DNA of 64,000 bases from Syntrophales bacterium (GTDB lineage: Bacteria; Desulfobacterota; Syntrophia; Syntrophales; UBA5619). The notes beneath the pieces are model-generated. The model was given only the letters and a program-made list of their open reading frames with translations, ran no database searches and was not told the origin of the DNA. The stretch is from assembly GCA_023229765.1 (NCBI GenBank), contig JALNYO010000001.1, forward strand, positions 186,001 to 250,000, given 5' to 3'. This document shows, in pieces, positions 32,196-40,972 of the stretch (positions are counted from its first letter, which is position 1; every line of letters starts with the position of its first letter). The position numbers were made by a program, and so were the translations under genes.

Positions 32196-32431
32196 AGCCT
32201 TTGTCTCCCGATGATTATGCTGTTTCGCTGCAATCTTTATTGCGAGCGTCTGTATGCGCTCGCCCTGTTTCCTGTCCGAAATCCTGTTCTTGTGGAAATC
32301 AGGTTAGAACAGCGCTGCCCGAAGGCAGGCTTTTTGCTCATTTGAAAAAAGATGTCAAGATAAAAAAATTTTTTCCTGTCTGAACCGGAAAATTTTCAGG
32401 TAATGTTTTCCCCTCTGGACGGCGTTTGAAA

Positions 32432-34105
32432 TTATGAATCAGCGCAAATTTGGTCTTTCCCGTTCTTCTTACCTTGGTACATGAGCTGGTCAACCCGATT
32501 AACGAAGCCCTTCATCTTCTCCTGCGTCTTGTACTGTCCAATCCCGATGCTTACTGTCAAATGTACTTCCTGTCCCGGCGCAGGCGAAAAAAGCTCTTTT
32601 TTGAATTCCTGCCGGAGCCTTTCTGCCAACAAACGGCCATCCCGGCTTTCAGTCATCGGCATCATGACTGTAAATTCTTCGCCGCCATAGCGATATGCGG
32701 AGTCGGTCTGACGGAGGCATTGTTTCATCATCTGTCCGAGCCGGGACAAAACCTGATCTCCCTCGATATGTCCATAAGCGTCGTTAAACTGCTTAAAATC
32801 GTCAATATCCAGCAGTAACATGGTCAACGGCTGATCGTAGCGATTTGCCCGATCGATTTCAATTTTAAGCTGGTGATAAAAATACCGGGAATTGTAAAGC
32901 TGGGTGAGGCCATCGACGATGCTTAATTCCCGGTACTTTTGTTCGCTCTTCCTCAACGCCTCCTCCGCCTCCTGGCGCTCGGTGATATCAACGGAAAAGC
33001 CGATAACGCCGGTAATGCGGCCGTTTGCTTCCCTGTACGGTATCTTGTCGGTTTGCAGCCATCTTTGGCCGATCGTGGTTGCGATCGGTTCAATGATTCC
33101 GGTTTTTGACTTGCCCGAGGCAATAACCTCCTGATCGTCTTCCCAGTAGCGGGCCGCCTGGGAGGGATAAATGTCCGAGGCATTCCTTCCTTCAATTTTT
33201 TCCTTGAGAAGACCGGTTGCGTCGGCCAGCGCCTTGTTGACGCGAATTAACCTGTTTTCGCGGTCCTTGTAAAAAATCATGATCGGCGCTGAGTCGATGA
33301 TGACCTGCAGCTCTTCGCGGTTTTTCTGTAAATCGTAGAAAAGGAGGCGGTAAGGATTTTCCAGGCCGGTTACGATGATCGCCCGGTAAACGAGAAAGAA
33401 TGCAAAGATTTTGAAGTAATGACCGATCAGGTTCGAAAGGCCGTAAACGCTTATGTAAAAAGTGAAGGCCAGTTCCGAGACGATCGTGAAGAGGAGCGAC
33501 CAAAGCATCAATTGCAGGATTTTTGGATCGAACTTTTCGCGGCTGTGCAGCAAAAAAATCAGCGCCAGCAGCAGGATTGTGCAGATAAGGTATTCGCTGA
33601 CTATTTTGAAGGGGGTCAAACCCCGACCTTCGACAAAGCAAGCGGGAAAGAGCGTGCCGGAGAATACCGCTGCCAGCAGCAGGATGGTCAGAGAAAGATA
33701 AAAACCGAAAACGGCATTTATCTTGAGCTTTCTGTCGATAAACCATGGCGCTGCAAGTAGCGACAGGCTCTGAAGATAACGGGCGATGATCCAGAGCTGC
33801 GTGGGCAGGTTGGCATCGAACCCCGGGAAAATTCCCATGCCCCTGTAGGTCAGCGTGTGAACAAGATCGATGAAGCCCGCAAACAGAAAGGCGATGCTGA
33901 GAAAGAGCACATAGTGGTTATTCGCCAAACGACGGGTGTTCCAGGCGGTCAAGAAAATGGAAAAGGCAATGACGACGGAAAACCATTCCGCGACGACATG
34001 AAAGAGTAGATAGTTGTACAAGCTCGTCAGGTAAAGCCCGCTGCACAGCAAGAGCCAAATGATGAAACTTTTTGAATGTTTAGTGATGATCTCTCGCAAC
34101 GACAT
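32432..34105 (-). CDS. MASE3-PAS diguanylate cyclase
   Basis: A 557-residue membrane signalling enzyme. The N-terminal 230 residues hold about seven membrane helices with F-A-G-F-I-D-L-V-H-T-L-T-Y-R-G-M, the MASE3 signature. A PAS domain (about 265-390) with a D-I-T-E-R motif leads into a GGDEF domain. The active site is Y-R-Y-G-G-E-E-F and the inhibitory I-site R-Q-T-D lies five residues before it, so it should make c-di-GMP under product control. The start is ATG 34,105 (GGAG upstream); a TTG at 34,135 is possible. Confidence 0.9.
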   Translation of the reverse strand: MSLREIITKHSKSFIIWLLLCSGLYLTSLYNYLLFHVVAEWFSVVIAFSIFLTAWNTRRLANNHYVLFLSIAFLFAGFIDLVHTLTYRGMGIFPGFDANLPTQLWIIARYLQSLSLLAAPWFIDRKLKINAVFGFYLSLTILLLAAVFSGTLFPACFVEGRGLTPFKIVSEYLICTILLLALIFLLHSREKFDPKILQLMLWSLLFTIVSELAFTFYISVYGLSNLIGHYFKIFAFFLVYRAIIVTGLENPYRLLFYDLQKNREELQVIIDSAPIMIFYKDRENRLIRVNKALADATGLLKEKIEGRNASDIYPSQAARYWEDDQEVIASGKSKTGIIEPIATTIGQRWLQTDKIPYREANGRITGVIGFSVDITERQEAEEALRKSEQKYRELSIVDGLTQLYNSRYFYHQLKIEIDRANRYDQPLTMLLLDIDDFKQFNDAYGHIEGDQVLSRLGQMMKQCLRQTDSAYRYGGEEFTVMMPMTESRDGRLLAERLRQEFKKELFSPAPGQEVHLTVSIGIGQYKTQEKMKGFVNRVDQLMYQGKKNGKDQICADS

Positions 34106-34177
34106 CACCCAAGTCTCCAGTTTTTCAGTTATCAATCAGGTTGAGTTTCGCAACCATGGACAATTTACCCCCTCCGC

Positions 34178-34681
34178 TTATAAACGGGCGACTGCAAATC
34201 CCTCCAGCTTGACGGCTATCGATCTTTGGAGAAGATCAATGGTGACAACAAACAGTTCCTTATTGTAGTCCGTTTCCACGACCAACCCTTCGATTCCCTT
34301 GAATGGACCGGCGACGATGCGGGCGCGCTCACCGACGTGGGGATACTGCAATTGCTGCACCTCGATCTTCGAATCTACAATTCGGTGAATCGCGTCGATT
34401 GTTGCGTCCGGCACCGGAATGGCCTCCGACCCGTACGGTTTTCCCAGGATGCGGACAACTCCGAAGGTTTTCAGAATATCAACTTTTATTTCATTATTGA
34501 GTATCGGTGTTTCCACGAAGATGTATCCCGGAAACATCGGGAGCATGATCCTTTTGCGCCGGTCTTTTCGCTTGCTCCACGTCTCCATTTTGGGTAGAAA
34601 GGCATTAAATGATTTCAGGAGCAGCAGGGCGTTAACACGGTCTTCATGTCGGCTTCTTGTATGAACGGCGTACCAGGGCAT
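34178..34681 (-). CDS. Specialised NusG paralog (UpxY/RfaH-type antiterminator)
   Basis: A 167-residue protein beginning M-P-W-Y-A-V-H-T-R-S-R-H-E, the NGN-domain start of NusG relatives, with F-P-G-Y-I-F-V in the middle and a C-terminal KOW motif V-A-G-P-F-K-G-I-E-G. The UpxY-like branch usually sits ahead of long polysaccharide operons and helps RNA polymerase read through them. Here no such operon follows downstream (leftward lies the cyclase gene), so its target is elsewhere. AAAGGAAAAATCG precedes the ATG. Confidence 0.85.
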   Translation of the reverse strand: MPWYAVHTRSRHEDRVNALLLLKSFNAFLPKMETWSKRKDRRKRIMLPMFPGYIFVETPILNNEIKVDILKTFGVVRILGKPYGSEAIPVPDATIDAIHRIVDSKIEVQQLQYPHVGERARIVAGPFKGIEGLVVETDYNKELFVVTIDLLQRSIAVKLEGFAVARL

Positions 34682-34830
34682 CGATTTTTCCTTTTTCTAT
34701 TTTTGTGCGCAAGTGCGCAAGTTGTTTATAGCAAAGGATAATATTTTTCAATGGTCTTTTTTGTCTATCCGGAATTTCATAGGTTTCGGGTGATATTTTT
34801 TTAAGGAGATGTCGAGAAGGGAAATAAGTA

Positions 34831-36459
34831 ATGTTCTTACAGATTAGTGGTTTATCTATTGATGTGGGGGAGCGGGAAGGAAGTCTCGCGAGTTGCGTTG
34901 CCTTGCTGCTGAGCATCCCGGAAGGGGCGATTTCTTCAGTGGAGGTGCTGCGGCGGTCGCTGGATGCGAGGCGCTCCCGGCCGCCCCGTTTTGTTTATTT
35001 CCTGAAGGTCCGGTTGGCTGAGGGTGTGGCTTGGCGTTTGGATAAAGAACGGGAAACTTTCGGGGCAACTGTTTCCGAAGAGCCTGAAGCCATTGCTTCG
35101 CAGAACTCCTGTCTGAAGACCGTCCCTGTTTTCAAGCGGAAACCGGTTGTTGTCGGCAGCGGGCCGGCAGGGCTTTTTGCAGCCCTTGCCCTTGCCGAAA
35201 GGGGGGCGCCCGTTATTTTGCTGGAGCGGGGCAGGCCAGTGCCGAAGCGCCTCCTTGACGTCGAAGAGTTCTGGGAAAAGGGGATGCTTAATTCCGAAAG
35301 CAATGTCTGTTTCGGAGAGGGAGGAGCGGGGACGTTTTCCGACGGCAAACTGACCAGCCGCGTAAAAAATCCCCTGGCGGCAAGGGTGAAAAGGATTTTT
35401 GTTGAGTGCGGCGCGCCTGCCGAAATTCTCGTTGACGCTCATCCTCACATTGGGACTGATCGTCTCCGGGTGGTTGTCGTGAATATGAGGGAACGCCTTA
35501 TAGCACTGGGAGGCGAGGTTCGTTTTGATACGCGCCTGACCGATCTGCTCCTTCAGAAAGGGCAGGTAGCCGGAGTTGTTGTCAATGATTCCGAAGAGAT
35601 AATGACAAGTCATGTGATACTTGCCATCGGCCAATCTGCGGACGACACCTATTGCAAGCTGGCAAACAGGGGCGTGGAGATGGCGCCGAAGGCTTTTGCC
35701 GTGGGGCTGCGCGTCGAACATCCGCAGTCGCTGATCAACTCCATCCAGTACGGACGCTGGGCGGGGCTTGCCGGCTTGCCGCCGGCGGAGTATTTTCTTA
35801 CGGCAAAGATTGCCGAGCAAAACCGCTCAGTCTATTCCTTTTGCATGTGCCCCGGCGGGTCGGTGATCGGCAGCAGCGTCGCAGCGGGGGGAGTTGTGAC
35901 AAACGGGATGAGTTTGCTGAAGCGTAACGGTCCCCTTGCCAACAGCGCGGTTGTCGTCAATATCAGGACGGAAGACTTAGGAAGCAACGGTCCGTTGGCC
36001 GGGCTGGCCTTTCGCCGCCACTGGGAGGTGGAGGCTTTTGCTGCCGGCGGGTCGGATTATCACGCCCCCGCCCAGCGTCTGACCGATTTTCTGACAACTG
36101 GAAAAACGTCGACGGTTGGGAGCTGTTCTTATCGGCCGGGTGTCCGGGATGCGGATCTCGCCCAAGTTTTGCCTCTGTTTGTCGTTGCTGCGCTTAAACG
36201 GGGGTTCGCGGATTTCGAACGAAAAATGCCGGGATTCGTAACCGCGGAGGCCGTGCTGGTGGGAGTCGAGACGAGAACGTCGTCTCCCGTCCGCATTCTC
36301 CGCGGAGATGATGGGCAAAGTATCAGCATTAAAGGGCTTTTCCCGTGCGGGGAGGGCGCCGGATACGCCGGCGGCATCGTTAGCTCCGCCCTCGACGGCA
36401 TGAAGGCGGCGGCGCATCTGCTGGAGTCGGGCAATCACGTGGGGTGCCCCTACTTATAG
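34831..36459 (+). CDS. FAD-dependent dehydrogenase (COG2509 type)
   Basis: A 542-residue flavoprotein. After a 100-residue N-terminal domain comes the FAD fold V-V-V-G-S-G-P-A-G-L-F-A-A-L-A-L-A-E-R-G, then C-F-G-E-G-G-A-G-T-F-S-D-G-K-L, the family's hallmark. A C-terminal G-E-G-A-G-Y-A-G-G-I-V-S-S-A-x-D-G contacts FAD. Members are widely present and uncharacterised. The last codons abut a palindromic repeat, and the stop TAG is inside the first hairpin. Confidence 0.85.
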   Translation: MFLQISGLSIDVGEREGSLASCVALLLSIPEGAISSVEVLRRSLDARRSRPPRFVYFLKVRLAEGVAWRLDKERETFGATVSEEPEAIASQNSCLKTVPVFKRKPVVVGSGPAGLFAALALAERGAPVILLERGRPVPKRLLDVEEFWEKGMLNSESNVCFGEGGAGTFSDGKLTSRVKNPLAARVKRIFVECGAPAEILVDAHPHIGTDRLRVVVVNMRERLIALGGEVRFDTRLTDLLLQKGQVAGVVVNDSEEIMTSHVILAIGQSADDTYCKLANRGVEMAPKAFAVGLRVEHPQSLINSIQYGRWAGLAGLPPAEYFLTAKIAEQNRSVYSFCMCPGGSVIGSSVAAGGVVTNGMSLLKRNGPLANSAVVVNIRTEDLGSNGPLAGLAFRRHWEVEAFAAGGSDYHAPAQRLTDFLTTGKTSTVGSCSYRPGVRDADLAQVLPLFVVAALKRGFADFERKMPGFVTAEAVLVGVETRTSSPVRILRGDDGQSISIKGLFPCGEGAGYAGGIVSSALDGMKAAAHLLESGNHVGCPYL

Positions 36460-36480
36460 GCACAACGAATGATGAAAATC
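36444..36480. repeat. Hairpin repeat family B, copy 1
   Basis: GTGCC and GGCAC form a hairpin followed by the family tail ACGAATGATGAAAA. The same tail occurs near 52.3 kb (inverted) and 62.8 kb; a variant lies at 52.2 kb. The stop codon of the FAD protein lies inside it. Confidence 0.5.
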
Positions 36481-36528
36481 CCCCCTTGCCCCCCCTTTGC
36501 CAAAGGGGGGCAAGGGGGGATTTTCATA
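36472..36528. repeat. Long palindromic repeat family A, copy 1
   Basis: ATGAAAATC plus alternating C6-7/TTG/C6 arms pair with the mirror half around TTTGCCAAA. A near-identical palindrome lies at 52,129-52,183. The stem is over 20 bp, with one C bulged. Such GC palindromes are multi-copy non-autonomous elements in many bacterial genomes. Confidence 0.8.
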
Positions 36529-36665
36529 CAAAGACGCCCAAATTGGACGTCCCCCCCTTCTCATTCTCGGGATGCTGTGGGTTGCGCCTGACGAACCCGG
36601 CGCTGGCAATTTTTTGTGAGGGTGGGTCTGCTGTTCCAGGTGGTTTCCGCAACTTGTGCGCCTGT

Positions 36666-37784
36666 TTACGGGTTTTTCTGCCGGGGATTGAGGCGGATAT
36701 CGATAATCAGGTCGTCGCCCCGACGGGAGATTTTATGAAAGGAAAAACTCAGCGCCTCCGCTATCTTCTCGATGCCCAGCCCGCCGATCGCGTTTATGCC
36801 CGTCCCGACAATCTTCGGCGCGACGACGACCAGCAGTTGGTCAACGAGGTCTTCCTGGAGAAACGCCGTCGCGACGCCGGCGCCGCCCTCGACCAGAACG
36901 GAGGATATCCCCCGCTTTCCCAAATTCTCCAGCAATTTTGAGAGGGATACATGGCCCCTGCTGTCTCCTTCGCATTCCAGAACGTCAACGCCCCTTTGCT
37001 GCATTAGTTTTTTCTTTTCGAGGGATGCCAAGCCGGTACAGGCCGCGAGGGTTCTGCCCCCGTCGCTGAAAATCTCCCTGTCGGGGGGAAGGGCCAAACG
37101 GGAATCAAGGACGATTCTCAGCGGATCGCGTCCTTTTACGAGGCGACAGGTAAGCTTCGGATTGTCCATCCTGACGGCGCCGGCGCCGACGAGGATTGCG
37201 TCGTGGATCGCCCGGAGCTGGTGGGCATAGCGCAGAGATGGGGGGGAGCTGATCCAGCAGGAATCTCCGGAGGATGTCGCGATGCGGCCATCGAGGGTCT
37301 GGGCAAACTTGAGCGTTACATAGGGCAGGCCGGTGCGGATATGTTTGAAGAAAAAGCGGTTGAGCTCGATGCATTCTGTTTCGAGAATCCCGATGCTGAT
37401 TTCTATCTTGTTTTTACGCAGTATTTCCATTCCCCTGCCCGAGACCAGCGGATTGGGGTCGGGCGTTCCGATGACGACGCGGGCGGGATGGTGGGCGACG
37501 AGCGCCTCGGCGCAGGGAGGAGTCCTGCCGTGATGACTGCACGGTTCCAGCGTTACATAAAAGGTGGACCCCGCGATCGCCTCCGTCGCTCCCTGAATCG
37601 CGTTTATTTCCGCATGGTTTTCCCCGCAGCGCTGATGCCAGCCCTCCCCGATTATCCGTCCGTCCTTGACGATCACCGCGCCGACCAGCGGATTGGGGCT
37701 GACGCAGCCCGTCCCCTTTTTCGCCAGCCGCAATGCCCGGCGCATGAATTTTTCATCAATAATGAGTTGTTTTTGGGCATCCAT
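36666..37784 (-). CDS. ribD: Bifunctional riboflavin deaminase/reductase RibD
   Basis: A 372-residue two-domain enzyme for steps 2 and 3 of riboflavin synthesis. Deaminase domain (1-145): N-H-A-E-I-N-A-I and L-E-P-C-S-H-H-G-R-T-P-P-C-A-E-A-L supply zinc ligands and the catalytic glutamate. Reductase domain (from about 150): V-T-L-K-F-A-Q-T-L-D-G-R-I-A and V-E-G-G-A-G-V-A-T-A-F. The ATG at 37,784 follows AGGACTACAATTT. Single gene here; the rest of the rib pathway is not in the window. Confidence 0.95.
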   Translation of the reverse strand: MDAQKQLIIDEKFMRRALRLAKKGTGCVSPNPLVGAVIVKDGRIIGEGWHQRCGENHAEINAIQGATEAIAGSTFYVTLEPCSHHGRTPPCAEALVAHHPARVVIGTPDPNPLVSGRGMEILRKNKIEISIGILETECIELNRFFFKHIRTGLPYVTLKFAQTLDGRIATSSGDSCWISSPPSLRYAHQLRAIHDAILVGAGAVRMDNPKLTCRLVKGRDPLRIVLDSRLALPPDREIFSDGGRTLAACTGLASLEKKKLMQQRGVDVLECEGDSRGHVSLSKLLENLGKRGISSVLVEGGAGVATAFLQEDLVDQLLVVVAPKIVGTGINAIGGLGIEKIAEALSFSFHKISRRGDDLIIDIRLNPRQKNP

Positions 37785-37824
37785 AAATTGTAGTCCTGAC
37801 GATTTAGTCACCTTACTATTGCAA

Positions 37825-38505
37825 TTACCTCTCCATCAGGAATCTTGAGCGAATTGCGGAAAGCGGTATTTTTTTAACTTTTTTTACAGCGGATACGAGA
37901 ATCGCCCGTTCCTCGCCGGATAGGGTGTCCATGTCTCCCCCCTCGAAATAGACCAGGGCCTTGAGGCTTTCGCTCGGCTGAAACGTTTTTCCAAAGAGTG
38001 CGCCCGCGCCGGCCAGGGCTTCGTCAAGCAGCATTCCATGTTTGAGCATGACGGCAATGTCTCGATAATCCTTCGCCTCAATCCTTTGCATAATGATTTT
38101 CAACTTGTGCGCCATCATGTCGGCAAGCGAGGCAACGACCATGACCCCATCTGCCGTAACCTCCGGTTCGCCGATTCGGCCAATAGCAATGTTCCCGAAA
38201 AAAGAAAGCTTTACATATTGTAAGGCAGCCGAAACATTAACCGGAACAAGGACGCCGAATGAATCAGGTGTATCTTGGATGACCGTGGCATCCTCCAGGA
38301 TGGGAAGGCTTTTGTAAAGCCCGGCCCTATCAAGCTGCTGGTCGGAAAAAAAATCAAAATCAATGGATTGACGGTGACCAAGGCGCAGCGCAATAGCAGT
38401 GCCTCCATAAAGCACGAATCCGGACTTAAATGCGAACGCCAGAGAGGCCCAGATTGTTTGCTGGGAAGGGGGAAGTATCTGCATTTGTGGTACAAATGAA
38501 TCCAT
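37825..38505 (-). CDS. AbiEii/AbiGii-type nucleotidyltransferase (toxin)
   Basis: A 226-residue protein of the AbiEii toxin family. The core motif F-V-L-Y-G-G-T-A-I-A-L-R-L-G-H-R-Q-S-I-D-F-D-F-F contains G-G-T-A and the D-x-D metal pair of a nucleotidyltransferase. A-H-K-L-K and D-Y-R-D-I-A follow, as in the family. Related toxins add nucleotides to tRNA ends or otherwise block growth. Its ATG overlaps the stop of the partner gene (TGATG). The pair is likely a toxin-antitoxin or abortive-infection unit. Confidence 0.85.
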   Translation of the reverse strand: MDSFVPQMQILPPSQQTIWASLAFAFKSGFVLYGGTAIALRLGHRQSIDFDFFSDQQLDRAGLYKSLPILEDATVIQDTPDSFGVLVPVNVSAALQYVKLSFFGNIAIGRIGEPEVTADGVMVVASLADMMAHKLKIIMQRIEAKDYRDIAVMLKHGMLLDEALAGAGALFGKTFQPSESLKALVYFEGGDMDTLSGEERAILVSAVKKVKKIPLSAIRSRFLMER

Positions 38506-38801
38506 CAGCATACCTTCCGTTTCGGCATCGGTGGTACGCCGCCTGTTTCGGCAAGCCCCAGGCGGTAATGCCAGTAGTGCCACGAGCGAGGAGAAAACTG
38601 ACCCGCCTCAGCGTGGATGAGCAATTTACGGGCTTTATCTTCTCCGATAGTATCCAGAACCGCGTTTACATCCGCAAAATCTCCAAGGTTCATGACCTGA
38701 ACAACAATTCGTTCCGGATGCCTGAGCGCCTCGTCTTGATCCAGCCACCAGAGATATTTGGCGGCGAAAGTTTTGAAAAGAACGATTTCAGAATTCATCA
38801 T
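38505..38801 (-). CDS. Antitoxin-like partner (DUF6922-like)
   Basis: A 98-residue protein with F-A-A-K-Y-L-W-W-L-D-Q-D-E-A-L-R-H-P and S-P-R-S-W-H-Y-W-H-Y-R-L-G-L. Small proteins with the L-W-W pattern, about 100 residues, are regularly coded just upstream of AbiEii-type toxins and take the antitoxin place. The stop overlaps the toxin start by one base. The 270-bp gap upstream is AT-rich and should hold the promoter. Confidence 0.7.
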   Translation of the reverse strand: MMNSEIVLFKTFAAKYLWWLDQDEALRHPERIVVQVMNLGDFADVNAVLDTIGEDKARKLLIHAEAGQFSPRSWHYWHYRLGLAETGGVPPMPKRKVC

Positions 38802-39074
38802 GCCGGCATCCCTTCAAGCTTGACAGTTCGGTAATGAAGCCTCCCCGTTTGTTCCCTTGATTTATGATATATTTTGCTAAGCATCTATTTTTACGTGATG
38901 TGTATAAGAAGAACGGTCTTGAGTGTCAAGAAAATAATTCCATCAAGGTGTAAATGAGTCCGTTGATTTGACCTTTTGAATACGCTTAATAATGTGCTAT
39001 TAACAGATAAAAGTTAATATACACGAAAAGAGGCGGTTGGCGAGTTCTGGATGCTTCCTGGGAGATTGTAAATT

Positions 39075-39857
39075 ATGGATTTTTTCTGGACGTTGTGGGT
39101 TACTGTTTTTGTTACACTTGCCGGCGCGGCGATCGGCAGCTTTCTCAATGTCTGCATCAGCCGCATCCCGGAGGGCGTCTCAATCGTTCATCCCCGTTCC
39201 CGCTGTCCCCAATGCGGCCACCCGATCCGCTTTTACGACAACATCCCCGTGCTCAGTTTTCTTTTGCTCAGTGGGAAGTGCCGGGACTGCGGCAAGCGGA
39301 TATCCTTTCTTTATCCTGTCGTTGAGATATTGACTGCGGTTTTGGCGTTTATAACCTTGCAGAAGTTCGGGCTTACCCCCCTTTGGGGTGTGGCTTTCCT
39401 GTTTGTCTGCGTTCTTGTCGTGATCAGCTTTATTGACCTCGAACATCAGATAATCCCCCATGTTTTGACCTTGACCGGCATCCCCGTTTTTGCGATTCTG
39501 GCGGTTTTTTTCAGGGGGCTGGCGATAAGCGAGGTCTTTTTCGGGATTATGGTCGGCGCCGGCAGCCTCTACTTTGTCGCTGTTTATTACGAAGCGCTGA
39601 CCGGCCGCGAAGGGATGGGGGGAGGGGATGTCAACCTGCTGGCGATGCTGGGGGCGTTTTTCGGATGGAAGGCGCTTTTATTAATACTTTTAGTTGCTTC
39701 CTTCTCTGGCGCCGTTGTGGGAATTGCCGTAATGCTGATAAAGGGCAAGGATATGAAGTATGCCGTTCCCTTCGGCCCATTTCTTTCCCTGGCTGCGGTG
39801 ATTCATCTTTTCTGGGGAGAGGAATTAAGCCGGCTGTTATTTAATATCTATTGGTGA
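39075..39857 (+). CDS. pilD: Type IV prepilin peptidase
   Basis: A 260-residue membrane aspartyl protease and N-methylase that processes type IV pilins. Visible: G-S-F-L-N-V-C-I-S-R-I-P, the zinc motif C-P-Q-C-G-H and C-R-D-C-G-K, first catalytic Asp in F-I-D-L-E-H-Q-I-I-P, and second in G-M-G-G-G-D-V-N-L-L-A-M-L-G. Eight membrane helices. The minor pilin operon begins 150 bp downstream and supplies substrates for it. Confidence 0.95.
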   Translation: MDFFWTLWVTVFVTLAGAAIGSFLNVCISRIPEGVSIVHPRSRCPQCGHPIRFYDNIPVLSFLLLSGKCRDCGKRISFLYPVVEILTAVLAFITLQKFGLTPLWGVAFLFVCVLVVISFIDLEHQIIPHVLTLTGIPVFAILAVFFRGLAISEVFFGIMVGAGSLYFVAVYYEALTGREGMGGGDVNLLAMLGAFFGWKALLLILLVASFSGAVVGIAVMLIKGKDMKYAVPFGPFLSLAAVIHLFWGEELSRLLFNIYW

Positions 39858-39858
39858 A

Positions 39859-39895
39859 GTGAAGATTATTACCGAAAATGTGTGATAATCTTCAC
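39859..39895. terminator. Hairpin after pilD
   Basis: GTGAAGATTAT and ATAATCTTCAC pair perfectly over 11 bp with a 15-base loop, starting two bases after the stop of pilD. The T-run is poor, so it could instead be an operator for the pilin promoter. Confidence 0.45.
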
Positions 39896-39914
39896 ACTTT
39901 AAGCGATTTTCTTA

Positions 39915-39944
39915 TTGACAAAAATATATTTTCATTACTATTCT
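39915..39944 (+). promoter_or_regulatory. Candidate minor pilin operon promoter
   Basis: TTGACA (39,915-39,920) and TATTCT (39,939-39,944), spacer 18 bp, in an AT-rich stretch 67 bp before fimT. Confidence 0.5.
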
Positions 39945-40011
39945 ATAGCCAGAATCTGGTTTTTCATAAAAGGCAAAATGAGGTTATCGGAGGGAGGAAG
40001 ATAGCATTCTG

Positions 40012-40461
40012 ATGATCAACCGATCCGATAAAAGGGGTTTTACCCTTTTAGAACTGATAATCGTTGTCGCGATCATGGGGATTCTGGCCGCCGTTGCCGC
40101 TCCCAGCTTCAGAACCTACATGGCGCAGAGTCGTCTGAACGGCGCCGCCCGGCAGGTTATGTCTGACCTCATGAACGCGAGAATGCTGTCCGTTGCGCAA
40201 AACAGAAACGTGCAGGTAGTTTTTACGTCCTCCGCCGGTGCATCCTATAACTATGATGCAATGGGCACGGCAGTGACCCGCAATGTTCAGTCAGGTTTTG
40301 GGTATTTCGATGTGACGGTATCGGCCAACAATAACCCGACCTTCAGGCCGAGCGGACGTCTGAACGCCATTACCGCCTGTACCATAACCTTGACCAGCGC
40401 GACCTTGAGCCAGTCGAAAACGCTGACCGTGAGCAGTGCCGGACGGGTGGTGATAAATTGA
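40012..40461 (+). CDS. Type IV pilus minor pseudopilin FimT/GspH
   Basis: A 149-residue protein with the class III prepilin signal K-R-G-F-T-L-L-E-L-I-I-V-V-A-I-M-G-I-L-A; PilD cuts before the Phe, and Glu5 is present. The C-terminal domain is beta-rich with F-R-P-S-G-R, the GspH/FimT motif. GGAGGGAGGAAG lies upstream. First gene of a four-gene minor pilin operon that primes pilus assembly. Confidence 0.88.
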   Translation: MINRSDKRGFTLLELIIVVAIMGILAAVAAPSFRTYMAQSRLNGAARQVMSDLMNARMLSVAQNRNVQVVFTSSAGASYNYDAMGTAVTRNVQSGFGYFDVTVSANNNPTFRPSGRLNAITACTITLTSATLSQSKTLTVSSAGRVVIN

Positions 40462-40478
40462 TGTTGAAGGATAGAAAC

Positions 40479-40907
40479 ATGAAAAAGCTCGACTTCGGGA
40501 AAGCATTGATGAGAACCGAAAATGGTTTCACCCTTATTGAAATTATGATTGCGATCATGCTGCTGGTTGTTGCGCTTTTGGGTATGGTTTCGGTAACCAC
40601 GATGGTGATTAATGGGAATGCCCTGAGCAAGAGGATGACGACAGCCACGACGCTGGCCAAAGATAAGATGGAAGATTGGAAGAACATGGGCTATTCCGGC
40701 ATGGCGGCGGGAACAGAAACCGATTACGCGACGGCCGAAGGGACGGTGCAGGCCGCCGCAACGGGGTCTTACTACAAACGCACCTCTACCCTGACGGCCA
40801 ACTCGCCGGCCGCCAACATGATGAGCATCGAGGTAAAGGTGGAATGGCCGCAGGCGAGTCCCGCACATAACGTAACATTAAACACGATTGTTGCCGCGGG
40901 TTTTTAA
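40479..40907 (+). CDS. pilV: Type IV pilus minor pilin PilV
   Basis: A 142-residue prepilin. The signal is E-N-G-F-T-L-I-E-I-M-I-A-I-M-L-L-V-V-A-L, with the conserved G|F cleavage site and Glu5. The C-terminal half resembles PilV/FimU-type minor pilins. The ATG at 40,479 has AAGGAT upstream; an ATG at 40,461 overlapping the fimT stop is also possible. Confidence 0.8.
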   Translation: MKKLDFGKALMRTENGFTLIEIMIAIMLLVVALLGMVSVTTMVINGNALSKRMTTATTLAKDKMEDWKNMGYSGMAAGTETDYATAEGTVQAAATGSYYKRTSTLTANSPAANMMSIEVKVEWPQASPAHNVTLNTIVAAGF

Positions 40908-40972
40908 TTCGATGGGTGTGGGAAGAGAAAGTGTGTTCCCCGCGGGGTTATGATTTCAAGCAGGACGATTTT

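Noticed and set aside
32311..32340. Hairpin CTGCC/GGCAG plus T-run between the diguanylate cyclase and korD
   Set aside because: It would terminate plus-strand transcription, but no plus-strand gene precedes it; its role is unclear.
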